Shown piece by piece: positions 1 through 9,234 of a stretch of 64,000 nt of DNA. The DNA is from Altica lythri. Taxonomy: Eukaryota > Arthropoda > Insecta > Coleoptera > Chrysomelidae. Each line of letters opens with the position of its first letter. Position 1 is the stretch's first letter. The notes beneath the pieces are model-generated. The model was not told the origin of the DNA. It did not search any database and saw only the letters and a program-made list of their open reading frames with translations. The DNA is taken from contig OZ034804.1 in assembly GCA_964028335.1 (NCBI GenBank), positions 39,175,574-39,239,573 of the forward strand. Direction: 5' to 3'. The translations under genes were made by a program, and so were the position numbers.

Positions 1-182
1 GCGACGCTGGTTGCTAGCCGAAAACCCATTGGCACAGCTGGCCGAAAGCACAAAATGGCGATAGGACTCCTGTGTGAGCGTTCGTTGTTTTTGTGTTTTT
101 GTGTTTCTTTACACATGTTTCCCCAACATCCTTTGCTCCCAAGTACCCAACACTTTTGCTAGCCAAGTGCAATACCCTACTT

Positions 183-239
183 GGTTATGCCGCACTGATG
201 ACGGCTAATGAGCCAGAAACATGCATGTCTGCGGTTACC
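183..239 (+). ncRNA. Hammerhead ribozyme, array copy 1
   Basis: The CUGAUGA core is at 195-201 and GAAA at 216-219. Stem II is GGCU (203-206) with AGCC (211-214), loop AAUG. Stem III is the palindrome ACAUG/CAUGU (219-228) with no loop. The cleavage-site base is C229. Stem I is GCCGCA (189-194) with UGCGGU (230-235), followed by an internal loop and an outer GGU/ACC pairing (183-185/237-239). All core bases of the family are present. The pair closing stem II against the core is C202 and A215, a mismatch. A loop-free palindromic stem III suggests that dimers would be the active form, as known for other short-stem-III hammerheads. Confidence 0.88.
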
Positions 240-574
240 ATTCCTACTCGTGGCCTTATTGATCCTTTTTGCGTACATGCCCAATAATTTTCCCCTTTTG
301 TTTATATTAATACGCGTTTTCTTGGCACTTTGTTTATTTCATATCCTGGGCTTAGAACGACTCAAACACAATGAGTCCGTTTCGCCAACGTTGCGACGCT
401 GGTTACTAGCCGAAAACCCATTGGCACAGCTGGCCGAAAGCACAAAATGGCGATAGGACTCCTGTGTGAGCGTTCGTTGTTTTTGTGTTTTTGTGTTTCT
501 TTACACATGTTTCCCCAACATCCTTTGCTCCCAAGTACCCAACACTTTTGCTAGCCAAGTGCAATACCCTACTT

Positions 575-631
575 GGTTATGCCGCACTGATGACGGCTAA
601 TGAGCCAGAAACATGCATGTCTGCGGTTACC
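575..631 (+). ncRNA. Hammerhead ribozyme, array copy 2
   Basis: Same fold and sequence as the copy at 183-239, offset by 392 bp: CUGAUGA core at 587-593, predicted cleavage after C621. Cleavage here and in the previous copy would release a 392-nt monomer. Confidence 0.88.
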
Positions 632-966
632 ATTCCTACTCGTGGCCTTATTGATCCTTTTTGCGTACATGCCCAATAATTTTCCCCTTTTGTTTATATT
701 AATACGCGTTTTCTTGGCACTTTGTTTATTTCATATCCTGGGCTTAGAACGACTCAAACACAATGAGTCCGTTTCGCCAACGTTGCGACGCTGGTTGCTA
801 GCCGAAAACCCATTGGCACAGCTGGCCGAAAGCACAAAATGGCGATAGGACTCCTGTGTGAGCGTTCGTTGTTTTTGTGTTTTTGTGTTTCTTTACACAT
901 GTTTCCCCAACATCCTTTGCTCCCAAGTACCCAACACTTTTGCTAGCCAAGTGCAATACCCTACTT

Positions 967-1023
967 GGTTATGCCGCACTGATGACGGCTAATGAGCCAG
1001 AAACATGCATGTCTGCGGTTACC
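967..1023 (+). ncRNA. Hammerhead ribozyme, array copy 3
   Basis: Core CUGAUGA at 979-985, same stems as the first copy, predicted cleavage after C1013. Confidence 0.88.
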
Positions 1024-1358
1024 ATTCCTACTCGTGGCCTTATTGATCCTTTTTGCGTACATGCCCAATAATTTTCCCCTTTTGTTTATATTAATACGCG
1101 TTTTCTTGGCACTTTGTTTATTTCATATCCTGGGCTTAGAACGACTCAAACACAATGAGTCCGTTTCGCCAACGTTGCGACGCTGGTTGCTAGCCGAAAA
1201 CCCATTGGCACAGCTGGCCGAAAGCACAAAATGGCGATAGGACTCCTGTGTGAGCGTTCGTTGTTTTTGTGTTTTTGTGTTTCTTTACACATGTTTCCCC
1301 AACATCCTTTGCTCCCAAGTACCCAACACTTTTGCTAGCCAAGTGCAATACCCTACTT

Positions 1359-1415
1359 GGTTATGCCGCACTGATGACGGCTAATGAGCCAGAAACATGC
1401 ATGTCTGCGGTTACC
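1359..1415 (+). ncRNA. Hammerhead ribozyme, array copy 4
   Basis: Core CUGAUGA at 1371-1377, same stems as the first copy, predicted cleavage after C1405. The monomer containing it is cut short 60 bp downstream by the (TA)n tract. Confidence 0.88.
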
Positions 1416-1470
1416 ATTCCTACTCGTGGCCTTATTGATCCTTTTTGCGTACATGCCCAATAATTTTCCC

Positions 1471-1475
<5 letters not shown>

Positions 1476-1522
<47 letters not shown>

Positions 1523-1525
1523 TAT
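1476..1525. repeat. (TA)n microsatellite
   Basis: Pure TA dinucleotide run joining the truncated ribozyme repeat on its left to Penelope-type terminal sequence on its right. Confidence 0.95.
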
Positions 1526-1604
1526 GTTATGATGTAGTGTTTCACGGATGGTAGAATGAACAGTAGTGGTGTTCCGGGTTTCAATCCGTTGGTTGTTTGT
1601 GTCT

Positions 1605-1646
1605 TCACGACGTTTCGCCAACATCTCAGCTGGCATTTTCAAGTGA
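1605..1646 (-). ncRNA. Degenerate Penelope-type hammerhead motif
   Basis: Minus-strand mirror copy of the motif at 2186-2227. Stem II GCCA/UGGC, then GAAA, then the loop-free stem III AC/GU and cleavage-position C are preserved. The CUGAUGA core is altered (UUGAAAA), so activity is doubtful. Confidence 0.5.
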
Positions 1647-1700
1647 TGCTTCCTTTGCGGCTGCTAAACTTGGAATGAGCTGCGTGGTCCTGTGCTGCTG

Positions 1701-1709
1701 CTTTTATAC
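1701..1709 (-). promoter_or_regulatory. TATA box in left arm
   Basis: GTATAAAAG on the minus strand, mirror image of the box at 2123-2131. It points outward, away from the centre of the palindrome and towards the hammerhead-like motif about 55 bp downstream. Confidence 0.5.
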
Positions 1710-2122
1710 GTGTCGGCGGCGGCGCAGATTATATCGCTGTTCTGTAATTGGTGGGGGGTGCGGTTCAGGTGTTGACGTTTCCTCCACCAGAGGTCGTTGG
1801 TCGCGCCTATTGTTTTCTGACTGCATTTGGGCTTGGATGGGTACGGCTGTCCTTGTTGCGTGTGTGTTTCTTATTGGTTCTGCCCGTGTCTGTGTATTCT
1901 CCAAGGATTTTTGTTCTTCTCGGGTAATTGGAGAATACACAGACACGGGCAGAACCAATAAGAAACACACACGCAACAAGGACAGCCGTACCCATCCAAG
2001 CCCAAATGCAGTCAGGAAACAATCGGCGCGACCAACGACCTCTGGTGGAGGAAACGTCAACACCTGAACCGCACCCTTCACCAATTACAGAACAGCGATA
2101 TAATCTGCGCCGCCGCCGACAC

Positions 2123-2131
2123 GTATAAAAG
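2123..2131 (+). promoter_or_regulatory. TATA box in right arm
   Basis: GTATAAAAG lies about 25-30 bp before a CTCATTCC initiator-like stretch and about 55 bp before the hammerhead-like motif. Penelope-like elements are known to carry an internal promoter upstream of the ribozyme in the pLTR, so this is probably the element promoter. Confidence 0.5.
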
Positions 2132-2185
2132 CAGCAGCACAGGACCACGCAGCTCATTCCAAGTTTAGCAGCCGCAAAGGAAGCA

Positions 2186-2227
2186 TCACTTGAAAATGCC
2201 AGCTGAGATGTTGGCGAAACGTCGTGA
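2186..2227 (+). ncRNA. Degenerate Penelope-type hammerhead motif
   Basis: Stem I UCAC (2186-2189) pairs with GUGA (2224-2227). The core reads UUGAAAA where CUGAUGA is expected. Stem II GCCA/UGGC is intact, followed by GAAA and a 2-bp loop-free stem III (AC/GU) and C at the cleavage position. The pairing scheme is conserved but three core bases are changed. Confidence 0.5.
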
Positions 2228-2271
2228 AGACACAAACAACCAACGGATTGAAACCCGGAACACCACTACTG

Positions 2272-2274
<3 letters not shown>

Positions 2275-2345
<71 letters not shown>
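2275..2345. repeat. (TA)n microsatellite
   Basis: About 70 bp of pure TA immediately following the right arm of the inverted repeat. Confidence 0.95.
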
Positions 2346-2347
<2 letters not shown>

Positions 2348-2432
2348 AAACCGGCCAGAAATTAATACTTTTCGGTTTATTTTTAGGTCAGAGAATCTCA
2401 TTTTGTCGGACAAGGCCAGAAAATAAAAATGA

Positions 2433-3075
2433 GTCCGGTAAAAGCTTTTACCGGACGCATTTACAATAAAATGTTAGTCTAAGATAGCGGTCAATTCTAT
2501 GGTAACCGAGTTTTGTATATATTTAAAACTAACTATAAAATAACTTGACATATTTTGACTTTTAGTTGAAAACGTGAAATTTATTATAAAATGGATATTT
2601 AAAATTTGTTTGTAAATTAATGGAAGATGAAATTATAAGTACCAGATGAAATTGTTAAGGCGGCCACCCAGCAAAGTTTGTTAAAAAAAAATGTTTAAAT
2701 TAGTTATTGACATATTTTGACGTTTAGTTGGAAACGTGACATTTATTACAAAATGAATATTTAAAATGATGCATTTGATTGTGAATTAATGGAAGTTGAA
2801 ATTATACCAGATGGAATTGTTAAGGCGGCCGCCCAATCAAGGTTTGTTAAAAAAAATGTTAAAATTAGTTAGTAAAGAGTTCTTGTTATAAAAATGTAAA
2901 CTAAATAATATGAAGTCTATGGTACAACAATGCCCGTTTTAAAAAAAAATATTGTACGTAATACGTCCCAAAAGTGCTTTTACTGGACTCGCAGGCTTGC
3001 AGGGTTCGCCTATGGCTCACCCTGCAACTTGCCTACTCGTCCAGTAAAAGACCACTTTTACGACTTGTTACGTAA
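2433..3075 (-). mobile_element. Palindrome-bounded element E1 (non-autonomous, putative tyrosine recombinase family)
   Basis: The left end is a perfect 24-bp palindrome (2433-2456) with arms cttttaccggac. The right end is a long palindrome (2954-3075) with outer arms tacgtaa, inner arms cttttactggac and a GC-rich centre holding a second hairpin. The arm word is shared between the two ends with two changes. The interior has no ORF; it holds a 162-bp tandem duplication (2545-2871). By analogy with the coding copy at 59836-61610, where the long palindrome precedes the gene, this copy would be on the minus strand. Element status is inference from architecture. Confidence 0.5.
2545..2871. repeat. 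162-bp tandem duplication
   Basis: Two diverged copies, 2545-2706 and 2707-2871, both starting ttgacatattttgac and both containing a gttaaggcggcc word and ending in an A-run plus attagtta. Divergence is roughly 15 percent by eye. Confidence 0.8.
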
Positions 3076-4362
3076 ACTACTATAACTTAAATTTTTTTAA
3101 ATAAACTATGTATAAATTTTTATAAATTTTTATTATCTTAATCCAATTATGTATTAAAAAAAAAAAAGTGAACCACTGTAAGCAAGATATTTTCTTCTTT
3201 AATTTTCCTCATAGAAATAAATAATAATTGTATTCTTACATTTATTAGAGTTATTAAACTACGTCGCAGCTACATTATCAAAGGCTGTATTTGTAAAATG
3301 TTTATATTTTATAGGTTTATCAATTTTTATTTAGTAAGTTTCCTATATAGCCGTCAGCTACGGCTTCATCTAATTAAAAAGTAGATAGGCATCAAAAACA
3401 GCATTCTTTATGTAAAAATATCGATTTTAGAACAACATCGTTGGTGAAATAACAACTTGACGTGGTCTTTTCAAAAATAATTTTAACAATGAAAATATCG
3501 TTAAAGTAAAATCGAAAGCGTTGTTTTTCCTGAACTATAGACCAACAACATTGTAAATTATTTAAAATGAGAAAAAGCGTAATTTAAAGCATTATGTAAT
3601 TATTAAGCTTAAATAAAATTACAGGAATTGGCTGGAAACGATTATATTATAAAGTTATTTGGAAAAATTATTAAAAGTACACAATATACTGTAATATTTA
3701 ATTTTATTAATACAACTTTTCTTTTCAGATACTTATATTATATAAATTCGTTCGGTTTTTGGTGGAAAAATATAAATTTTTGTTAAGAAACAAGGTTCTA
3801 GAATACATAACCTAAAAACAGTCTTTTAAGCAAAGGTCCTTGCCTTATTCGGCCATTCAGTTACAATACTTTTATGGACTTACCTTTTATGGGTTTTTGT
3901 TTATAAGTTGAGAAAAAAAATTTTTTTTAAGTCTTGAGATTTTCATTCTTCTTTACTGAAATGCATGATTTTTTGGGGGTAAAAGTAGATGTTTGTATAA
4001 TGCCGCATACCTACTTAAAGTTTATTCATACATCGAGTACAAACTGTTGCCAATTTACACCTTTTTACGAATAAATAATTAATAACTTAGTATCCATATT
4101 GCCCTTTTTATAAACTTTTAATAGTTTTTGTAAATTTTAAGTGAATGCATATCATTTCTATATCAAAATCTGATTTTAATTCGATTTTAAATTACATACT
4201 ATGATAGCCGTGCATAAAAGTGTATTGGTTCGTATGGCAAAAATGCATAAAATATACTCCATAAGAAATATATTGCATTTTACCCAAGTAAAATTTGACT
4301 ACCTTTTACCTTATACCCTTAAAGCCTGCACAATCCATCAAATGAAAATACTGTTACTTAAT
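3076..4362. other. AT-rich stretch without recognised genes
   Basis: No ORF with a recognisable domain and no clear repeat structure, apart from a word near 4208-4220 (gtgcataaaag) that recurs inverted at 7776-7788 and again near 8752-8760. The 88-codon open frame at 4201-4467 crosses the Harbinger boundary and is not credible. Confidence 0.6.
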
Positions 4363-4519
4363 AGGTATGTCCACACTCGTGCGCTTTCATTTTCACCTTG
4401 CGTTTCAACGTTCAATTCAACATTCAATTCAACATGCGTCAGCGCTTGCCGTATTGCGTGCGCTTAGAGGCATGCCATTTCCCTGTCCACACTCCTTCCC
4501 TTAAGTTGCGTTTTTCAAG

Positions 4520-6599
4520 ATGGAAGAAGATGACGCTATTGTGTTGATGGGAATTAGTGCAGCATATTTAGTTTTTAGACAAGTTAGTAAACGTAAGAAA
4601 TCAAGGCGAGCTATTTGGATGAAAGAGTACTTTAAAACTCGAAACTTTCGTATTTTAAAAGACTTAGAATGTAATGACAATGTGTTGTTTAAAAACTTTA
4701 CGAGGATGTCTAAGGAAAACTTTGACACACTTCTGGAAATGGTAAAACCATTTATAGAAAAACCTGATAGTCATTTTAGAGAAGCGATCCCAGCAGAAGT
4801 GCGATTAGCAATAACTTTGCGGTTTCTAGCAACTGGTGATAGCTTTGCGTCATTGATGTATCTTTTTAGAGTGTCAAAACAGTCGATATCAGTAATCGTT
4901 CCTGTGGTCCTCAAAGCAATAATTGTATCTCTAGCAGATTTTATCAAGGTAATATATTTATAATAATAATTTTAATGATATATAACATATTTATTAAACT
5001 TGTGTAACAATATTTGAACAAAGATATTATATTTAGATGAACTAGAGATAGTGTGTAGGTAATGTCGATATTTACATTTAACATAAACAATACCAAAAAT
5101 GACCATAACAAGTTGAAAAATCATATATTTAACATATTTTATCAACATTTTGTTTATCAAGATTAAAAATGAAAAACTCCCCTACTTCAGTCTCGTTATC
5201 AGCAGCAGTCGCATCGTTGCTACTCAAAACACTAGGTGACATTACGGAGGTGTTATGAGAAGAGTGTCCACTTATCCCAGATGATGAGCTTTCATCAAAA
5301 TGAGGTTGTGACACCACAAACCTCTGACTTGACATTTCTTCCAACTGAAGGTTAAATATAATATTTTGAATCCTGTTCTTTGCCACTGCTTTGTTCCTTG
5401 GAGTTAACTTCCTGATTTCCGAAGCTACCATTTGCCCGAAAATGGTACAATCATCCTTTTCAGCAACAGCTGTTGCAGCTGCTTTCAGGAATTTCAATGC
5501 CTCAGCTTCATTGTTTTCATCTATCTTTCGTTTTTTTGTCAGGATGTTTCTTTGTTTACGTATTGGCTCTGATGAAACTTTACTGCCGCTCGCATTATTC
5601 TCTATGTTCTTTTCAATTGTTGAAATGTAATTTTGAACAAGAGTATTATTTACATCTGATACGGAGACATCATCGTCCTCCTAAAAAGGAAAAAATATCA
5701 TTAAAAACTAATTTATCTCACTAACACATAAGTAGCCTATTAAAATTATCTAACAATAAACTTTATTCTAGATACCAACAAATGATCAGCAATGAAAGCA
5801 AATCTCCAACGAGATTTTCACTCAGTGGAACTATCCAAACTGCGTAGGAGCTCTGGATGGGAAGCATATCTTAATAATGAGACCAGAAAATACAGTAGCA
5901 GAATTTTATAATTACAAAGGAACTCACAGCATTGTGCTTATGGCAATTGTTGATGGTAATTACAATTTCATTTACGTAAGCATAGGTTGCCAAGGCCGTA
6001 TATCAGATGGGGGGGTTTTCAAAAATACAGAATTTTCCAAAAGGCTTGAAAATGAATCTTTGAATCTACCTAGTAATGAACCTTTACCTGGACGGAGGGA
6101 ACCAATCCCCTACGTACTGGTTGCGGATGACGCATTCCCACTAGCAAAGCATATTATGAAACTTTTCACACTTGATTTGAAGAAAGGTTCTCCGAGAAGA
6201 GTTCACAATTACAGACTGTCTAGAGCAAGGCGATTAGTAGAAAATGCTTTTGGTTTGTTATCGTCAGTGTTTAGGATATTTCGTAAGCCAATCGAGGTCA
6301 AAGCCGATGATACTGTATCAGATATTGTGTTGGCATGTGTGTGTCTCCACAACTTCCTGCGAGCCCAGCATGACTGTCATCGGTTCTATTCACCTCCTGG
6401 CTCATTCGATACCGAGGATGCCTGTACAAGTCAAATAATTCCTGGAACCTGGAGGCAGACAACTAGGAGTGACACTGGTGTACAGCCACTTCGTAGAATT
6501 CCACGTAATGCCTCAAATGGCGCAAAAGCAATCAGACAAGAGTTCATGGAATATTTTATGTCACCTGAAGGTACTATCACACGCCAAAAAAATGTATAG
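4520..6599 (+). pseudogene. PIF/Harbinger DDE transposase, two exons, one nonsense codon
   Basis: Exon 1 is 4520-4948 (donor AAG|GTAATA), exon 2 is 5772-6599 (acceptor TTTATTCTAG); the join is in phase 0 and gives about 418 codons, normal for the family. Exon 1 carries the N-terminal helix-rich region (motif RFLATGDSFASL). Exon 2 carries the nuclease: first Asp in GALDGKH (5856-5858), second in VADDAF (about 6126), Glu in VENAFGLL (6240-6242), and the SDGGVF and CLHNFL motifs. A TGA at 5793-5795 stands where family members have Trp, so a single G-to-A change would explain it. The intron contains the BESS exon of the opposite-strand gene. The protein would cut and join element ends in the nucleus, together with the MADF partner. 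Confidence 0.88.
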
Positions 6600-7386
6600 T
6601 ATTGATCATTTCTGTTTTTGTGCTACATTATAAAATTTTATGAATAAATATGGTTTATTATTTAAGCTGAAAATAAAAATATAGGGTGTCCACCGGTAAT
6701 TTAGCATCATATCGGTTGTATAAAGGTTATCAGTTACTGATATGTATGTTGTTGATATGTATGTTGGAACTGCTATTATTATGTAAATTGTATAACAGTT
6801 ACAAACATTGATGTTTACAGTTTGATTCTAAAAAAAGTGGAAGTAAGTTTTTACAGCTTTTTAGTAGAGGGCAGTAAACTTAATTTAAATAAATACTTAG
6901 AATAGTGTAGGGGATTATTACAGAAAAACATAGATAAACAACAGTTCATGGCACATTATCGTGTGGCACCCTATTTTTCCCTATTATTTTACTTACCTTA
7001 TTGTTTTCCTCAGATGGTTCGTTTTCTTCGCCAAGGCTGGTGCTGCCAGATGTAATGACAGTGAAAGAATCCTTTGTTTGTCTAGGCGTCACGGAATCGG
7101 CTATAAATAGTAAAGCACGATAAGCAAACCATGTGCTTTCATATTTACTATCACTTCCGGAACCACTCTTTCTTTCAGTAAATTTATGGTGTTCTTTTGC
7201 GAAATAAGATCGGAGACTTTTAATCTTATTTTTAACAGCCTTCTCGGTTAAACTATATTTCTTAGCTAAATCAGCGTAGGCGTCATTACGTTGATTTTTT
7301 TTCGTGTATGACTTGCTGTGAATATCCCACAAACACTCATGAGACCTATAGTCTTCTATAAATTGTAGAGTATGTTCGTTTTCCAT
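5129..7386 (-). CDS. Harbinger-associated MADF-BESS DNA-binding protein, two exons
   Basis: Exon 1 is 7386-6997 and exon 2 is 5680-5129. The donor is AAG|GTAAGT and the acceptor is CCTTTTTAG|GAGG; the join is phase 0, giving about 313 residues. I chose the Met at 7386 because it directly precedes the MADF domain; 15 open codons upstream are hydrophobic and reach past the expected start. The MADF (Myb/SANT-like) domain occupies about residues 5-100 (FIEDYRSHECLWD, IKSLRSYFAKEH). A BESS-like motif near residues 210-250 (TIFGQMVASEIRKLTPRNK) should mediate protein contacts. In this superfamily the Myb-like protein brings the transposase to the ends. Its intron contains transposase exon 2, so the two genes are interleaved. 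No inactivating change is visible. Confidence 0.82.
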
Positions 7387-7650
7387 GCTAACACCAACAA
7401 AAATAAGACACACAAAACTAAGCTTCACCAAAAAAACAGTAAAAGTTCAATGTTGAAACGCACAGAAATCCAAGGTTCGTGGATCTTCTTGCGCTGTCCG
7501 GTGCGCTGTGGAAAACTGCTACTGCTGACTCATTTCGGGCATGCCTTGACGCATGCGTACCTTGCGCTAAGGCATGCGTTGACGCATCAGTAGACGCATG
7601 CGCTTAGCGCAGTCAAAAGCGCACGAGTGTGGACATACCTAATAGTTATT

Positions 7651-8760
7651 TATGTATCAAGGGCGTAAAACAGGCGTTTATGGACCGCAACATGTAAATA
7701 AGAGCCCGAGCCGCAGGCGAGGGCTATTAACACGTACGGTCCATAAACGCTGTTTACGCCCGAAATACATAGAAACTTTTATGCACGACCGTTTTAATAA
7801 TCATTTATTAAAAAAATTGCACGATTTTTTTAAGATTAAAACTTATAAAGGATATTTTTTATTTTTATTTTTTGTGAACAATTTAATATAAATGCCATTT
7901 CAACTTGCATGAATTTTATACCTCGAACCTCGATATTATTGCCAACTTACCCTGTATAACCATTCACCTAATAATTTGTATTCATTCGTTATTTAAAATA
8001 AATAATATGATTGAAACTAATATGCACAGACGCTAGAGATAATATTTTCAAACAATAATCTATATACCTATGTTGTCGTTACCCTGTAGTCTATTTGTTT
8101 GCAGTTAGCAGCTAAGAAAAGTCATTAAATCATGTTGTAAACAAGACCCTAAATCAGTAGCGCACGTACTTATTTATATCGGTATTAAGAAATTTCTTAA
8201 GGGATTAAGGTAAACCTATGTGTATAATTGCAAAAACAGGTATGTTATTAGTCTATAAATTTGAAATATGTTTTAAAAAAACTTCGGTTCTACGGTCATG
8301 GGATCTATTCAGCTACCGGTTGTGACAATATAATCTAGAGTTTCTATTGTGTTTGGGTTAGTTAATCCCTAATAACAGGGTGGACTCTTTGAAAAATAAC
8401 AACTATGACTTTGTTTCAATAGAAATGTATACTACTTTTAGTTATTTTTCATGAACCACCCTTGCTTGAGCTTTGAAGGATTTGCTTTTAAAATGAATTC
8501 ACAGTGCTGCCAACTGCAAACAAATAGACAATAGCAACAAAGTCAAAATAGGTGGTGGCCATTTTTATTTAGACTCATTGTCAGTTTAGATGATTGCAAG
8601 TATTTCAATATTCAAATTATTTCAAAAAAATAACTTTACCGTTCCCCATTTACACTTTACTGCCCGGTGGGCTGTAAAGTAGTCCACGGGCGCTAAAGTG
8701 GCACTTTACGCCCGCTAAATGTATGGAATAATCTGTACTTTACCGCCCGGTCGTGCATAA
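7651..8760 (+). mobile_element. Palindrome pair E2 (putative non-autonomous element)
   Basis: A long palindrome at 7651-7771 has arms gggcgtaaaacaggcgttta and taaacgctgtttacgccc and a GC-rich inner hairpin (agccc...gggct). A short near-palindrome lies at 8688-8713 (gggcgctaaagtg / gcactttacgccc), inside a region with ctttac(t/c)gcccggt repeated at 8656 and 8739. The arm word ttacgccc is common to both ends. A 13-bp perfect inverted repeat, ttatgcacgaccg at 7779-7791 and its complement at 8748-8760, sits just inside/outside these. The interior (7792-8655) is AT-rich with no ORF I recognise. The pair begins 11 bp from the Harbinger end. Confidence 0.4.
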
Positions 8761-9073
8761 ATAAATTTTTGATAGTAGGTAAACCATATTTTACACATTT
8801 ATAATCACTGTTCTTAAATAAATAAATTGTTAAAAATGCTTTATTAATTAAAAATATAAAAAATCCTTTTTGGAGTTAATACATTTATTTAAAATTTGAA
8901 TCAATTCTACATGTAGTAAGATTTATTTAACAAACGTGCAATGAATAGTCTTCAAACAAAATTTTACTTTAAAAAATAACACTTTTATTATTATATTCAC
9001 AATCAGCAGAAAATATACAATTTTGCAGCTTGTTAAAAAATTAGGAAGTGGACATTTGCATTGACTACCACTA
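8761..9073. other. AT-rich stretch without recognised genes
   Basis: Nothing recognisable. On the minus strand an open frame of Ser-rich sequence continues from the (ACT)n tract to about 8923; it may be a slipped continuation of the Kazal/Ser-rich gene or chance. Confidence 0.5.
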
Positions 9074-9094
9074 ACAGTACTGCTACTACTACTG

Positions 9095-9126
<32 letters not shown>
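9074..9126. repeat. (ACT)n trinucleotide tract
   Basis: Near-pure ACT repeats, reading as AGT (Ser) on the minus strand, just beyond the stop of the Kazal/Ser-rich exon. Similar but less pure tracts encode the Ser runs inside that exon. Confidence 0.85.
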
Positions 9127-9127
<1 letters not shown>

Positions 9128-9234
9128 ATTTTGCTACTAGCGTAAATAACTAGGTAAATACTATCATTAGTACAATCGCTACTAATAACACTGGTACAAT
9201 TACTACCACTGTTTTGCAATTACAATTATTATTT

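Larger units (their letters stand above)
1..1475 (+). repeat. 392-bp tandem repeat array (retrozyme-like satellite), about 3.75 copies
   Basis: The same 392-bp unit recurs head to tail; for example the word gcgacgctgg starts at 1, 393, 785 and 1177. Copies are almost identical (one visible difference is g/a at 19 versus 411), so the amplification is recent. The array runs off the left edge. On the right it stops mid-unit at 1475, directly at a (TA)n tract. Each unit carries a hammerhead ribozyme fold (separate entries). Diverged or partial units lie at 36827-36895, 43788-43996 and 44172-44402, also touching (TA)n. The 64- and 82-codon open frames repeated in every unit have no recognisable domain and I do not treat them as genes. 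Tandem ~400-nt units with a hammerhead resemble metazoan retrozymes or Penelope terminal repeats; which of these it is remains inference. Confidence 0.9.
1558..2274. repeat. Large inverted repeat: two head-to-head Penelope-type terminal repeats
   Basis: Arms 1558-1904 and 1928-2274 (347 bp each) are near-perfect reverse complements around a 23-bp spacer. Position x on one arm pairs with 3832-x on the other; for example the TATA boxes fall at 1701-1709 and 2123-2131. Each arm ends directly or nearly at a (TA)n tract. The arm contains a TATA box and a hammerhead-like motif followed by GAAACGUC, an arrangement known from Penelope-like pLTRs. A shorter copy of the outer part is at 51231-51381. 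Short open frames inside the arms (about 66 codons, ending in a basic RYNLRRRR stretch just before the TATA box) might be the tail of an element ORF, but I cannot confirm this. Confidence 0.85.
4363..7640 (+). mobile_element. PIF/Harbinger DNA transposon, complete, 3278 bp
   Basis: A perfect 25-bp terminal inverted repeat starting AGGTATGTCCACACTCGTGC is seen at 4363-4387 and 7616-7640. A 3-bp AAT duplication flanks it (4360-4362 and 7641-7643). Subterminal regions carry repeated gcatgcg/gacgcat words. It encodes the two proteins typical of the superfamily: a DDE transposase on the plus strand and a MADF/BESS (Myb-like) protein on the minus strand. The transposase has a nonsense codon, so this copy is probably no longer autonomous, though the MADF gene and ends look intact. 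Confidence 0.93.

Noticed and set aside
93..1463. Repeated 64- and 82-codon open frames in each array unit
   Set aside because: They overlap in two frames, recur only because the unit repeats, and have no domain; the conserved feature of the unit is the RNA fold.
1..1475. CRISPR-like array
   Set aside because: The 392-bp units are head-to-tail identical with no spacers; the context is eukaryotic.
1361..2426. Open frames of 66-156 codons around the inverted repeat
   Set aside because: They are mirror images on both strands of the same palindrome and run into (TA)n-encoded Ile/Tyr stretches. Only the RYNLRRRR tail might be real, and it cannot be shown.
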